Positions 16,753 through 25,057 of a stretch of 40,914 nt of DNA are shown in pieces. The notes under the pieces were generated by a model. The model made no database searches, was not told the origin of the DNA, and was given only the letters and a program-made list of their open reading frames with translations. The DNA lies in the NCBI GenBank assembly GCA_029571985.1, contig JAKQVC010000257.1:1-40914 (forward strand), written 5' to 3'. Within the stretch, counting starts at the first letter, position 1. Each line of letters starts with the position of its first letter. This DNA comes from Bacteroidota bacterium. GTDB taxonomy: Bacteria; Bacteroidota; Bacteroidia; Chitinophagales; BACL12. The position numbers and the translations under genes are program-made.

Positions 16753-17805
16753 ATGACACAACCATTAATTCCATTTCCAGTTCGTGTAATTGTGCCCGCT
16801 TACAAAGCAAATGCTACTATTCAAATTTGTCTGCAGCACATTTTTAAGGCCCTCACCTCATTTGCAGATGCAGAGGTATTTGTAGTTACCCATAAAACAA
16901 CGATATGTAACTTTTCTGATGACCGATTACACATTATTGATTCTGCTAAACCATTAAATGCGGGAGAGGCGCGTAATGTTGGTGCACAAGATTGCGGTAA
17001 TCGAATATTACTTTTCGTTGACGCAGATGTATTGGTGCATGCTGACACATTTGTTGCATTGACTGCACCCATCCGACAAGGAATTGCGGATGCTACTGTT
17101 GGGAATTACGCAACTGATGTATACGGCAACGCATTTTATCAAAAGTATAAAAAGTTGTATATCCACCAAGCCTACGCACGCGAGGGATTTATAACGAATG
17201 AATTCTGGACCGCAATTGCGGCTATTCATGGCAATGTATTTCATGCAGTAGGCGCATTTTCTACCACTTTTGCATTTAAAGGTGGCGAGGATACGGAAAT
17301 TGGTATGCGCATCACCAATTCCGGTTTTCGTATTTATGCAGTGGCAACTGCCCAAGGTAGTCATTTGAAAACCTTTACTTTTTCTTCATTGGTCGAAAAT
17401 GATTTTATCAAAGGCACACGCACTGTCGTTTTAGCGCTGCAGCGTAAAACACCGCTTAGTGAAAACCGACATGCAAAAAAATCAGACCAGCTGGCAGTGG
17501 CGTTGGCTTGTTTGATGCTGATACTGATTCCTGCTGCATCCCTGGTTCCATGGTTAATTTTGTTTATGCCACTTTTGGTGGCTGGTTATATCTATAGCCG
17601 TGGAAGCTTTGTGATATTATGCATCCGGGAAGGCATTTGGTTTACCATTCGAGCTTTAATCATGAGTTGGACGCTAGACCTAGTTCGAGCGGCATCTGTA
17701 GCATTTGGCTCAGGTATCTATTTCCTACGGAAGGCCCCTGCAGTAAAAGCACCGGCGTCTGCGGTTGTTACCCTAAAACCCGGCCAGGAGCCACTCAGAG
17801 CATAA
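16753..17805 (+). CDS. GT2 family glycosyltransferase with C-terminal membrane segments
   Basis: 350 residues from the ATG at 16753. The frame is open to a TTG at 16723, directly after the radical SAM stop, but the ATG puts VRVIVPAYKANATIQ at the N-terminus as in GT-A enzymes. The nucleotide-sugar/metal motif is LLFVDADVLVHADTF (D90-A91-D92), and KGGEDTEIGMRI (E178-D179) supplies the catalytic ED region. After residue about 235 come two or three hydrophobic stretches (LAVALACLMLILIPAASLV and LILFMPLLVAGYIY) and an amphipathic end. It should transfer a sugar at the inner membrane; donor and acceptor are unknown. It shares an operon with the radical SAM gene and ends in a strong terminator before nuoA. 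Confidence 0.83.
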   Translation: MTQPLIPFPVRVIVPAYKANATIQICLQHIFKALTSFADAEVFVVTHKTTICNFSDDRLHIIDSAKPLNAGEARNVGAQDCGNRILLFVDADVLVHADTFVALTAPIRQGIADATVGNYATDVYGNAFYQKYKKLYIHQAYAREGFITNEFWTAIAAIHGNVFHAVGAFSTTFAFKGGEDTEIGMRITNSGFRIYAVATAQGSHLKTFTFSSLVENDFIKGTRTVVLALQRKTPLSENRHAKKSDQLAVALACLMLILIPAASLVPWLILFMPLLVAGYIYSRGSFVILCIREGIWFTIRALIMSWTLDLVRAASVAFGSGIYFLRKAPAVKAPASAVVTLKPGQEPLRA

Positions 17806-17829
17806 AATTCCCCCTTAAATGCTGATGTA

Positions 17830-17860
17830 GCCCGTTTCGAACTGTGAAACGGGCATTTTT
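17830..17860 (+). terminator. Intrinsic terminator of the radical SAM-GT2 operon
   Basis: GCCCGTTTC, loop GAACTGT, GAAACGGGC: nine perfect pairs followed by ATTTTT. It lies 25 nt after the GT2 stop and separates this operon from nuo. Confidence 0.9.
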
Positions 17861-17885
17861 AGTAAAAAGCCAATGCATAAACGTA

Positions 17886-17897
17886 TGACAGAAATCA
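17886..17897. promoter_or_regulatory. TGA-N6-TCA site (CRP/FNR-type) upstream of the nuo promoter
   Basis: TGACAGAAATCA, centred about 67 bp upstream of the middle of the candidate nuo -7 element. It shares the core and spacing with the nifJ site. Only a short match. Confidence 0.25.
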
Positions 17898-17930
17898 TTT
17901 GGCAGACTGATTCTTTTGCACCTGACCAAA

Positions 17931-17962
17931 TTTGAAGTTTCAGCCTGTGCAGCGTATTTTAG
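17931..17962 (+). promoter_or_regulatory. Candidate nuo operon promoter
   Basis: TTTG (17931-17934), 20 nt, TATTTTAG (17955-17962): the Bacteroidota form TTTG-N19-21-TAnnTTTG with one mismatch. The -7 element ends 9 nt before the nuoA ATG, as in other short-leader genes of this window. Confidence 0.5.
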
Positions 17963-17971
17963 CCGCACTAT

Positions 17972-18322
17972 ATGGGACCGGCATCTTTACTGGTATTGAT
18001 TTTGGCGGCTGTAGCCTTTGCGACGGCGGCCATACTTCTGAGCAAGCTCGTGTTGAAAGCAAGTCATAACCCTGTAAAAGGAGAGACTTATGAGTGCGGG
18101 GTACCCACGATTGGTAAGAGCTGGATACAGTTCAATGTGGGGTATTACCTGTTTGCGTTGATCTTTCTGATTTTTGATGTAGAGCTTATCTTTTTATATC
18201 CGTGGGCGGTTACCGTGCAAAAACTGGGCATGTTTGCCTTTTATGAAGCACTGATATTCCTGTTTATTTTATTCATGGGCTTTTTATATGCCCACAAAAA
18301 AGGCGCTTTGAAATGGATGTAA
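17972..18322 (+). CDS. nuoA: NADH-quinone oxidoreductase subunit A
   Basis: 116 residues, three membrane helices, the expected size. The loop after helix 1 has [13 protein letters not shown] with the conserved Cys, and helix 2 has [27 protein letters not shown] with the conserved acidic Asp and Glu next to the quinone cavity. NuoA sits in the membrane arm near the joint with NuoB, NuoD and NuoH. First gene of the nuo operon; its last 10 nt overlap nuoB. Confidence 0.95.
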   Translation: MGPASLLVLILAAVAFATAAILLSKLVLKASHNPVKGETYECGVPTIGKSWIQFNVGYYLFALIFLIFDVELIFLYPWAVTVQKLGMFAFYEALIFLFILFMGFLYAHKKGALKWM

Positions 18323-18861
18323 AAGACAATCAGCAGCATGCCTTTCCGGGCGATGTGCATCCAACGGCATCCGGTGGCATATTGGTTAGCAAATTAGACG
18401 ATGTCATTAACTGGGCCCGGTCAAACAGCTTGTGGCCGTTGGTTTTCGGCACCAGTTGCTGTGCAATTGAGATGATGAGCACCGCGAGTGCCAAGTATGA
18501 CTGGAGTCGGTTTGGTTTTGAAGTGGCACGTGCCACACCCAGGCAGGCGGATGTGATTATCATTGCCGGTACGATTGTAAATAAAATGGCGCCTGTTTTA
18601 AAGCGCTTATACGATCAGATGGCAGATCCAAAATATGTCATCGCCATGGGTGCCTGTGCAACCAGCGGCGGTCCTTTCTTTTATAATACCTATAGTGTAG
18701 TTAAGGGAGCAGACCATGTTATTCCGGTAGATGTTTATGTTGCCGGCTGCCCGCCCAGACCGGAAGCGCTGTTACATGCTTTAATTACCCTGCAAGCTAA
18801 AATCAAGGCCGGAGATAAGCGGGAAAAAATTGTGATTGAAAAATTTGTCGACTCCAACTAA
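18313..18861 (+). CDS. nuoB: NADH-quinone oxidoreductase subunit B (cluster N2)
   Basis: 182 residues. Ligands of the terminal [4Fe-4S] cluster N2 are all present: the tandem Cys in [11 protein letters not shown] (C49, C50), C115 in MGACATSGG and C146 in [11 protein letters not shown]. This subunit passes electrons to quinone at the interface with NuoD. It overlaps the end of nuoA by 10 nt, and nuoC follows after 6 nt, so the three genes are translationally linked. Residues 1-30 form a short variable leader. Nothing is missing compared with the family. Confidence 0.96.
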   Translation: MDVKDNQQHAFPGDVHPTASGGILVSKLDDVINWARSNSLWPLVFGTSCCAIEMMSTASAKYDWSRFGFEVARATPRQADVIIIAGTIVNKMAPVLKRLYDQMADPKYVIAMGACATSGGPFFYNTYSVVKGADHVIPVDVYVAGCPPRPEALLHALITLQAKIKAGDKREKIVIEKFVDSN

Positions 18862-18867
18862 TCTGCC

Positions 18868-19323
18868 ATGAACAGGGAAGAATTACAATCAGCCATCACC
18901 GCGCTTAACGCCGATATCACCTTTGAAGAAGGCGGAGAATATCTGACAGCTAACATTCCGGCAGATGCTTGTCGCGATATCATGCAAGCCCTGCACAATT
19001 TGCCGGCTTTCGAGATGGACTATATGTTCTGCTTGACCTGTGTTGATTGGAAGACGCATCTAACTATGGTGTATCATTTAGAATCGCGTAAACATGCACA
19101 TGCGGTTGTCATTAAATCGAAGCTTGACAGAGAAAATCCTGAAATAGAGACGCTTTCTGATATTTGGCGCACTGCTGAATTTCTGGAGCGGGAAGTATAT
19201 GATTTATTTGGTGTTCGGTTTATACATCATTCGGATTTGCGCAGGTTATTGTTGACGGATGATTGGGAAGGTTATCCATTGCGCAAGGATTATGAAGACC
19301 CGATAAATATGATTAAGTTATAA
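18868..19323 (+). CDS. nuoC: NADH-quinone oxidoreductase subunit C
   Basis: 151 residues, a separate NuoC rather than the NuoCD fusion found in enteric bacteria and in Bacteroides. The conserved core is present: FEMDYMFCLTCVDW, MVYHLESRKHAH, and the signature REVYDLFGVRFIHHSDLRRLL with DDWEGYPLRKDY at the end. NuoC packs on NuoD and NuoI in the connecting fragment of the peripheral arm. An 86-nt gap to nuoD holds only a weak hairpin. Confidence 0.94.
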   Translation: MNREELQSAITALNADITFEEGGEYLTANIPADACRDIMQALHNLPAFEMDYMFCLTCVDWKTHLTMVYHLESRKHAHAVVIKSKLDRENPEIETLSDIWRTAEFLEREVYDLFGVRFIHHSDLRRLLLTDDWEGYPLRKDYEDPINMIKL

Positions 19324-19418
19324 ATCTGTGCCCCCGGTGGCAGTTATTAAAAAATAAAACGCCCTAACGGGTATAAGCAGCGTCGTTTGATACCGACAAT
19401 GCAGTTAATGTGAAAACC

Positions 19419-20534
19419 ATGTTACAGGAAGTAGCACAAAAAGAAACCGGCGATCTGGTGATCAATGTTGGGCCTCAACACCCCAGCACACATGGTGTAT
19501 TGCACCTTGTGATTACACTAAATGGAGAAACAATCAAAAAGGTTGAGCCACATTTAGGGTATATCCATCGCTCCATTGAAAAAATGTGCGAAAGTTTGAG
19601 TTACAGGCAGTTTATTTACTCTACTTCCCGCATGGATTATTTATCTGCACATATTAATAATCACGCATGTGCCCTTGCCGTTGAAAAAGGATTACAGATA
19701 GAAATTCCGGAGCGTGCGCAGGTTATTCGTGTATTAATGGATGAGTTAACGCGACTGGCATCACATCAGTTATGGTGGGGAGCATTGGCTATGGACGTGG
19801 GCGCGATAACACCTTTTTTCCATGCTTTTCGCGAGCGTGAAGTGCTGAATGATATTATGGAAGAAACGTGCGGTGCACGATTAACCATGAATTATATGGT
19901 ACCCGGTGGGGTTATGTTCGACTTACATCCTAATTTCCAAAGCAGGGTGAAAGATTTCATCACCTTATTTAAATCTAAATTACCTGAATACGATGAATTG
20001 GTTACCGGAAATGTGATTTTCCAGAATCGTATGAAGCAGGTAGGATTTATATCAGCAGAAGATGCTGTTTCTTATGGATGCACCGGCCCAACTTTACGCG
20101 GCAGCGGTGTTTCCTGCGATATCCGTAAGCATCACCCATATGAACTTTATGACAAACTCCAATTTACCGAACCACTGGAAACCGGTGGCGATTGTTGGGC
20201 AAGATATTTAGTGCGTATGGAGGAGATGCGTCAATCATTACATATTGTAGAACAATTAATTGATAATATTCCGGAAGGCGAATTTCAGGCTAAAACAAAA
20301 GCCGTGTTGAAATTACCTAAAGGAGAATTTTACAGTCGTGTTGAAACCGCCAGAGGTGAATTAGGTGTATATATTGTAAGTGAAGGCGGACTCACACCTT
20401 ATCGAATCAAATTCCGTTCACCAGGTTTTTCTAATTTGTCGGCATTAGACCATATGGCTCGCGGGCAAAAAATTGGTGATTTAGTTGCCATTATGGGGAC
20501 TTTAGATTTAGTGATTCCGGATATTGACCGATAA
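19419..20534 (+). CDS. nuoD: NADH-quinone oxidoreductase subunit D (quinone site)
   Basis: 371 residues from the ATG at 19419; a GTG three codons upstream (19410) is also possible. The N-terminus has NVGPQHPSTHGVLHLV with the quinone-site His loop, then HLGYIHRSIEKMCES, YSTSRMDYLSAHINNHA with the conserved Tyr, MDVGAITPFFHAFREREVL, and near the C-terminus FRSPGFSNLSALDHMARG with LVAIMGTLDLVIPDIDR. Together with NuoB it forms the quinone-reduction chamber. The next gene is nuoH after 66 nt; nuoE, nuoF and nuoG, which usually stand between nuoD and nuoH, are absent. Confidence 0.96.
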   Translation: MLQEVAQKETGDLVINVGPQHPSTHGVLHLVITLNGETIKKVEPHLGYIHRSIEKMCESLSYRQFIYSTSRMDYLSAHINNHACALAVEKGLQIEIPERAQVIRVLMDELTRLASHQLWWGALAMDVGAITPFFHAFREREVLNDIMEETCGARLTMNYMVPGGVMFDLHPNFQSRVKDFITLFKSKLPEYDELVTGNVIFQNRMKQVGFISAEDAVSYGCTGPTLRGSGVSCDIRKHHPYELYDKLQFTEPLETGGDCWARYLVRMEEMRQSLHIVEQLIDNIPEGEFQAKTKAVLKLPKGEFYSRVETARGELGVYIVSEGGLTPYRIKFRSPGFSNLSALDHMARGQKIGDLVAIMGTLDLVIPDIDR

Positions 20535-20600
20535 GGGAGACGGTATAGATCAATCAAAATAACACGCATCACATAAGAGGATGCAGGAAAAATATATATC

Positions 20601-21680
20601 GTGGAATTCAGTTTATCTGCAATAGCAAATCAGGTTGACACCTGGTTACATGCGAACTGCGCATCGTGGTTGGCGCTCACAATTGAATTTGTGATTGTCG
20701 GACTGTTATGCATCGCTCTGTTCGCTGTATTAGGACTTGTATTAATTATGATGGAACGAAAAGTTTCCGCATATATGCAATTGCGTTTAGGGCCGAATCG
20801 TGTAGGACCTAAGGGTATGTTTCAAACACTGGCCGACACGCTTAAATTATTGGTGAAAGAGGGACTTACCCCTAATGGTGCCGACAAATTTCTGTTCAAT
20901 CTGGCTCCCTTTATTGTGATGATTGCCGCCATGTTGGTTTTAGCACCCATTGGATTTGCCAAAGATTTTGTGATATGGGATATTAATATTGGTGTATTAT
21001 ATATCAGCGCTATTTCCTCTATTGGTGTCATTGGGATTTTAATGGCCGGTTGGGCATCAAATAATAAATATTCATTGCTTGGCGCTATGCGGAGTGGAGC
21101 ACAAATTGTGAGTTATGAATTGAGCGCCGGTTTAAGCATTCTAACCATTGTCATTTTTACACAAGACATGAGCATGGGGCAAATTGTAGCTTCGCAAGCT
21201 GATGGATGGTGGATTTGGAAAGGGCATATTCCGGTAATCATATCTTTCATTATTTTCCTCATCGCGGTGACGGCTGAAACAAACAGAGCTCCATTCGACC
21301 TAGCCGAAGCCGAATCTGAATTAACTGCCGGTTTTCATACTGAATATTCCGGAATGAAATTCGCATTGTTTTTTTTAGCTGAGTATGTCAATATTTTCAT
21401 TGTTTGTGCTGTAGGCGCCACTTTGTTTTTAGGCGGTTGGATGCCATTACATATTGGAAATTGGGCAGACTTTAACCGGATTATGGATTATATTCCATCA
21501 TCGGTATGGTTCTTTGGCAAAACGTTCTTCCTGATATTTGTCATTATGTGGTTCAGGTGGACTTTTCCAAGGTTGCGTATCGATCAATTACTCAATCTGG
21601 AATGGAAATACCTGTTGCCTATATCCATGTTTAACTTGTTATTAGCAACATTTATCGCCATTCAAGGCTGGTATTTATAA
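20601..21680 (+). CDS. nuoH: NADH-quinone oxidoreductase subunit H
   Basis: 359 residues with about eight membrane helices. Family signatures are MMERKVSAYMQLRLGPNR with VGPKGMFQTLADTLKLL, the acidic loop TNRAPFDLAEAESELTAG with HTEYSGMKFALFFLAEY, and WFRWTFPRLRIDQLL. NuoH forms the E-channel and the entrance to the quinone cavity. The start is GTG: no ATG occurs in frame before the family's first helix, and the GTG gives the expected length. Directly after nuoD, so nuoEFG are missing at this locus. Confidence 0.95.
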   Translation: MEFSLSAIANQVDTWLHANCASWLALTIEFVIVGLLCIALFAVLGLVLIMMERKVSAYMQLRLGPNRVGPKGMFQTLADTLKLLVKEGLTPNGADKFLFNLAPFIVMIAAMLVLAPIGFAKDFVIWDINIGVLYISAISSIGVIGILMAGWASNNKYSLLGAMRSGAQIVSYELSAGLSILTIVIFTQDMSMGQIVASQADGWWIWKGHIPVIISFIIFLIAVTAETNRAPFDLAEAESELTAGFHTEYSGMKFALFFLAEYVNIFIVCAVGATLFLGGWMPLHIGNWADFNRIMDYIPSSVWFFGKTFFLIFVIMWFRWTFPRLRIDQLLNLEWKYLLPISMFNLLLATFIAIQGWYL

Positions 21681-21724
21681 AAATATAAAAAACACAACAT
21701 ACCACAACAGAAATTCAATCAAAC

Positions 21725-22195
21725 ATGTTCATCACGAAATATTTATCTGAAGTTTTTGGTGGCCTAAGATCCTTACTCACAGGTATGCGCAGAACCGGGT
21801 ATTATTTCACCCATCATAAAAATATCATCACGCAGCAGTACCCAAATGAAAAGCCTGTTTTGGCTGAACGGTTCAGAGGAGAAGTGGTTATGCTGCACGA
21901 CGACAATAATGAACATGCCTGTACAGGTTGTACAGCCTGTGAGTTGGCCTGTCCGAACGCCACCATCAAAATTGTTACCAAATTTGATTTGACTCCGGAA
22001 GGCAAGAAAAAGAAAGCTATCGACAAATTTGTATATCACCTCGAACTCTGCACCATGTGTAATTTATGTGTGGAAGCCTGTCCGACAGGCGCTATTACCA
22101 TGGCTCCGAATTTCGAGCATTCAGTACTTAACCGAAATGAGCTGACCAAGGTTTTGAATAAACCCGGAAGCAAAATCAGGGAAGGTGTTGAGTAG
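21725..22195 (+). CDS. nuoI: NADH-quinone oxidoreductase subunit I (clusters N6a, N6b)
   Basis: 156 residues. Two [4Fe-4S] motifs are intact: CTGCTACELACP (C66, C69, C72, C76) and CTMCNLCVEACP (C109, C112, C115, C119). An amphipathic N-terminus (about 1-35) should lie on the membrane. In the full enzyme NuoI receives electrons from NuoG; with no nuoG here it would be the natural docking subunit for ferredoxin or flavodoxin, as proposed for photosynthetic complex I and other 11-subunit forms. A Lys-rich stretch (GKKKKAIDK, about 93-101) lies between the clusters and could favour an acidic partner; that last point is inference. Confidence 0.95.
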   Translation: MFITKYLSEVFGGLRSLLTGMRRTGYYFTHHKNIITQQYPNEKPVLAERFRGEVVMLHDDNNEHACTGCTACELACPNATIKIVTKFDLTPEGKKKKAIDKFVYHLELCTMCNLCVEACPTGAITMAPNFEHSVLNRNELTKVLNKPGSKIREGVE

Positions 22196-22214
22196 TACTT
22201 GTTTGAGATAATAC

Positions 22215-22234
22215 CACACAGGTAATACTGTGTG
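22215..22234. other. Hairpin between nuoI and nuoJ
   Basis: CACACAG, loop GTAATA, CTGTGTG: seven perfect pairs, 20 nt after the nuoI stop. It is followed by A/T-rich sequence but no T-run, so it is more likely an mRNA-processing or stability element than a terminator. It lies in the 76-nt gap where the operon passes from the iron-sulfur subunits to the pure membrane subunits. Confidence 0.45.
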
Positions 22235-22271
22235 CAATTGATTTTATTAATATTTGAATTCCTGACTACGC

Positions 22272-22790
22272 ATGAACGCGAATGATATTATTTTTTATCT
22301 GCTAGGTGCCTTCATACTTGTGAATGGCATTTTGGCTATGACGAATCGCAAGATTTTTCGCGCAGCCATATTTCTTTTATTCTCACTGATTGGTGTAGCC
22401 GGACTCTATTTCTGGATGCACGTTGAATTTGTTGCAGCCGTTCAGATTATTGTATATGTAGGAGGTATTGTTGTTTTAATTATTTTCTCCATATTCCTGA
22501 CACAACAAACCGGTCAGGATATGCCGAAGCCAAATAAAATGCGCATGCTGTTTAGTGCATTAGCTGTGCTTTTTGGTGCAGGGTTTACCTATATGCTCAT
22601 CCGGAACCACGGTTTCATAGGTGACGGAAACAATCAATTCGACGTTTCACCGCAGCGAATTGGCGAGCAGATGCTGGATACAGAGCAATCAGGATATGCC
22701 TTGCCTTTTGAAGTAATCAGTATTCTTTTACTTGCGGCCATGATTGGCAGCATTGTCATTGCGTTAAAATCTAAAGCCCAAGAAGCATGA
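22272..22790 (+). CDS. nuoJ: NADH-quinone oxidoreductase subunit J
   Basis: 172 residues with five hydrophobic helices, the normal size. Helix 3 carries VEFVAAVQIIVYVGGIVVLIIFSIF, the family signature with the pi-bulge Tyr-Val-Gly-Gly region that gates the membrane arm. The last helix, EVISILLLAAMIGSIVIAL, is also typical. Its last 4 nt overlap the start of nuoK, so translation is coupled. Confidence 0.93.
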   Translation: MNANDIIFYLLGAFILVNGILAMTNRKIFRAAIFLLFSLIGVAGLYFWMHVEFVAAVQIIVYVGGIVVLIIFSIFLTQQTGQDMPKPNKMRMLFSALAVLFGAGFTYMLIRNHGFIGDGNNQFDVSPQRIGEQMLDTEQSGYALPFEVISILLLAAMIGSIVIALKSKAQEA

Positions 22791-23101
22791 GTCCCATTAG
22801 TCTAAACCACATCCTGTTTATCAGCACTGCCCTCTTTTTTATTGGCATGTACGGCTTATTTACACGGAGAAATATGATTACCATGCTGATGGCCATTGAG
22901 CTCATCCTGAACAGTGTAAACATCAATTTCGTGGCTTTCAATAAGTATCTATGGCCTGGAAATCTGGATGGTGTGTTTTTCAGCATATTCATAATAGCCA
23001 TAGCTGCCGCAGAAGCTGCTGTTGCCATTGCTATTATTATAAATATTTATCGCAACCACAACTCAATTGATGTGGCTGATACAGAGGAAATGAAATATTA
23101 A
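22787..23101 (+). CDS. nuoK: NADH-quinone oxidoreductase subunit K
   Basis: 104 residues with three helices. The two membrane Glu residues used in proton transfer are present in MLMAIELILNSVNINFV and FFSIFIIAIAAAEAAVAIAIIINI. LFFIGMYGLFTRRNMITML is the conserved start of helix 2. It overlaps nuoJ by 4 nt and is followed 2 nt later by nuoL, which marks tight coupling of the membrane-arm genes. Confidence 0.95.
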   Translation: MSPISLNHILFISTALFFIGMYGLFTRRNMITMLMAIELILNSVNINFVAFNKYLWPGNLDGVFFSIFIIAIAAAEAAVAIAIIINIYRNHNSIDVADTEEMKY

Positions 23102-23103
23102 TC

Positions 23104-25023
23104 ATGAACGCATTTGATTTAAGTATCTGGATTCCTATTTTACCCTTTGCCGGTTTTCTGTTAATCGGACTTATAGGGAAAAAATATTTTCCATCTATCA
23201 GCGGTTGGCTGGCAACGCTTTTCATGGGTGTGGCTGCTGCATTATCTATATATGTAGCCATCGACTATTTCTTTTTGTCAGCTCCTTCTGACGGGCATTA
23301 TATTGCACAGGAAATTATCAATATCCCTTGGCTGCAGTTTACTGACTCTTTGTCGATTAATATGGGTGTAATGCTGGATCCCATTTCGGTGATGATGCTG
23401 GTTGTTGTAACCTTTGTATCCTTAATGGTGCATTTGTATTCGACTGGATATATGCATGGCGAAAAAAGGTATGCCACCTTTTTTGCTTACCTGCAATTAT
23501 TTACCTTCTCCATGTTGGGTTTAGTGCTGTCCAGCAACCTGTTTCAGATTTACATTTTCTGGGAGCTGGTAGGTGTTTCATCCTTTCTGTTAATTGGATT
23601 TTATTTTGATAAACCAAGTGCAGTGGCTGCCAGTAAAAAGGCCTTTATCGTTACGCGCTTTGCAGATTTATTTTTCCTGATTGGTATTTTAATAGTGGGG
23701 GTAACAGGAGATAGTTTTGATTTCAACACCATTATTATTAACCTGACATCACCTGAAGGCGCAGGTAAATTATCTGCCACTTTCCTGGGCGTTTCCATTA
23801 TTACATGGGCACTAACACTCATATTTATAGGCGGTGCGGGTAAATCTGCCATGTTTCCTTTACATATCTGGCTGCCAGATGCCATGGAAGGACCAACACC
23901 TGTTTCTGCCTTAATCCATGCAGCCACGATGGTAGTTGCAGGGGTGTATCTGGTTGCACGATTATTTCCGGTATTCATCCTTACCGGAAGTGGCGCTATT
24001 GAAATCGTAGCCTATATCGGTATTTTTTCAGCTCTCTTTGCCGCAGTAATTGCCTGCACACAAACAGACATCAAACGCGTATTGGCTTATTCAACCATGA
24101 GTCAGATAGGTTATATGATGTTTGCTTTAGGTGTAAGCAATATGCATCATACAGATGGATTTACAGCAAGTATGTTTCATTTGTTCACGCATGCTTTCTT
24201 CAAATCTTTATTATTTCTTGGCGCCGGTGTGGTGATTCATGCCGTGCACAGTAATGATATGCGGGATATGGGTGCTTTGCGGAAATATTTGCCCGTTACC
24301 CATCTTACATTTTTAATTGGCTGTTTAGCTATTGCCGGTGTGCCGCCGTTTGCAGGGTTCTTTAGCAAAGAAAGTATTCTGCATGCAGCATATGCTACTC
24401 ATCCAGACATATTTTACCTGGCTTTAATTACCAGCGGGTTAACCGCATTTTATATGTTTCGATTGTATTTCAGCATATTCTGGGGGCAAAAGGAAATCCA
24501 TCTTCACCACTTTCATGGCGAGGCCGGATGGAGTATGAAATTACCGTTGATTATGCTGGGCACTTTAAGTGTTATAACAGGATTTGTTCCCTTTGCAGAA
24601 TATATAACAGCTGATGGCATACCACACCTGGCTGAAACTGATATTATGTTTAGTATAGCGCCGGTGCTAATGGGCCTCACCGGTATTGGTATTGCGATGA
24701 TTATGTATAAATCAGCGAATGCATTGCCCGATCGTGTTGCTTCTGCCGGCAAAAGTGTGTATCGCTGGGCATATCATAAATTTTATATTGATGAATTATA
24801 CATCTTCATCACTAAAAAAGTAATATTCAACTTAATCGGACGACCTGCCGCCTGGATTGACCGCACCATTGTAGATGGTACAATGAATCTCATTGCACTG
24901 ATGACTACGGAGATTTCGGATAGTGTGAAGGGAATGCAATCTGGTAAGGTGCAGGGCTATGCCATGTATTTCTTTGCAGGTGTTATTGGTTTAGGTTTAT
25001 TGTGTTTATATATCTGGTTATAA
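23104..25023 (+). CDS. nuoL: NADH-quinone oxidoreductase subunit L (antiporter-like)
   Basis: 639 residues, full length, including the long C-terminal lateral helix region. Key Mrp-type motifs are IYIFWELVGVSSFLLIGFYF (Glu of helix 5), GGAGKSAMFPLHIWLPDAM with the conserved Lys, TPVSALIHAATMVVAGVYLVAR, and TQTDIKRVLAYSTMSQIGYM. NuoL is the distal proton-pumping subunit. The last hydrophobic segment near the C-terminus (YFFAGVIGLGLLCLYIWL) anchors the lateral helix. The 34-nt gap to nuoM holds a short palindrome, ACAGCA-T-TGCTGT (25026-25038). Confidence 0.96.
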   Translation: MNAFDLSIWIPILPFAGFLLIGLIGKKYFPSISGWLATLFMGVAAALSIYVAIDYFFLSAPSDGHYIAQEIINIPWLQFTDSLSINMGVMLDPISVMMLVVVTFVSLMVHLYSTGYMHGEKRYATFFAYLQLFTFSMLGLVLSSNLFQIYIFWELVGVSSFLLIGFYFDKPSAVAASKKAFIVTRFADLFFLIGILIVGVTGDSFDFNTIIINLTSPEGAGKLSATFLGVSIITWALTLIFIGGAGKSAMFPLHIWLPDAMEGPTPVSALIHAATMVVAGVYLVARLFPVFILTGSGAIEIVAYIGIFSALFAAVIACTQTDIKRVLAYSTMSQIGYMMFALGVSNMHHTDGFTASMFHLFTHAFFKSLLFLGAGVVIHAVHSNDMRDMGALRKYLPVTHLTFLIGCLAIAGVPPFAGFFSKESILHAAYATHPDIFYLALITSGLTAFYMFRLYFSIFWGQKEIHLHHFHGEAGWSMKLPLIMLGTLSVITGFVPFAEYITADGIPHLAETDIMFSIAPVLMGLTGIGIAMIMYKSANALPDRVASAGKSVYRWAYHKFYIDELYIFITKKVIFNLIGRPAAWIDRTIVDGTMNLIALMTTEISDSVKGMQSGKVQGYAMYFFAGVIGLGLLCLYIWL

Positions 25024-25057
25024 AAACAGCATTGCTGTCAATTGAAAATGAAATGAA

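Noticed and set aside
19361-19394. Weak alternative hairpins between nuoC and nuoD (GCCC-TAAC-GGGT and GGTAT/ATACC)
   Set aside because: Stems of only four or five pairs; they could be chance. No riboswitch or attenuator pattern is recognisable.
23601-23978. 125-codon antisense frame inside nuoL
   Set aside because: It follows from the codon pattern of nuoL on the other strand and shows no domain.
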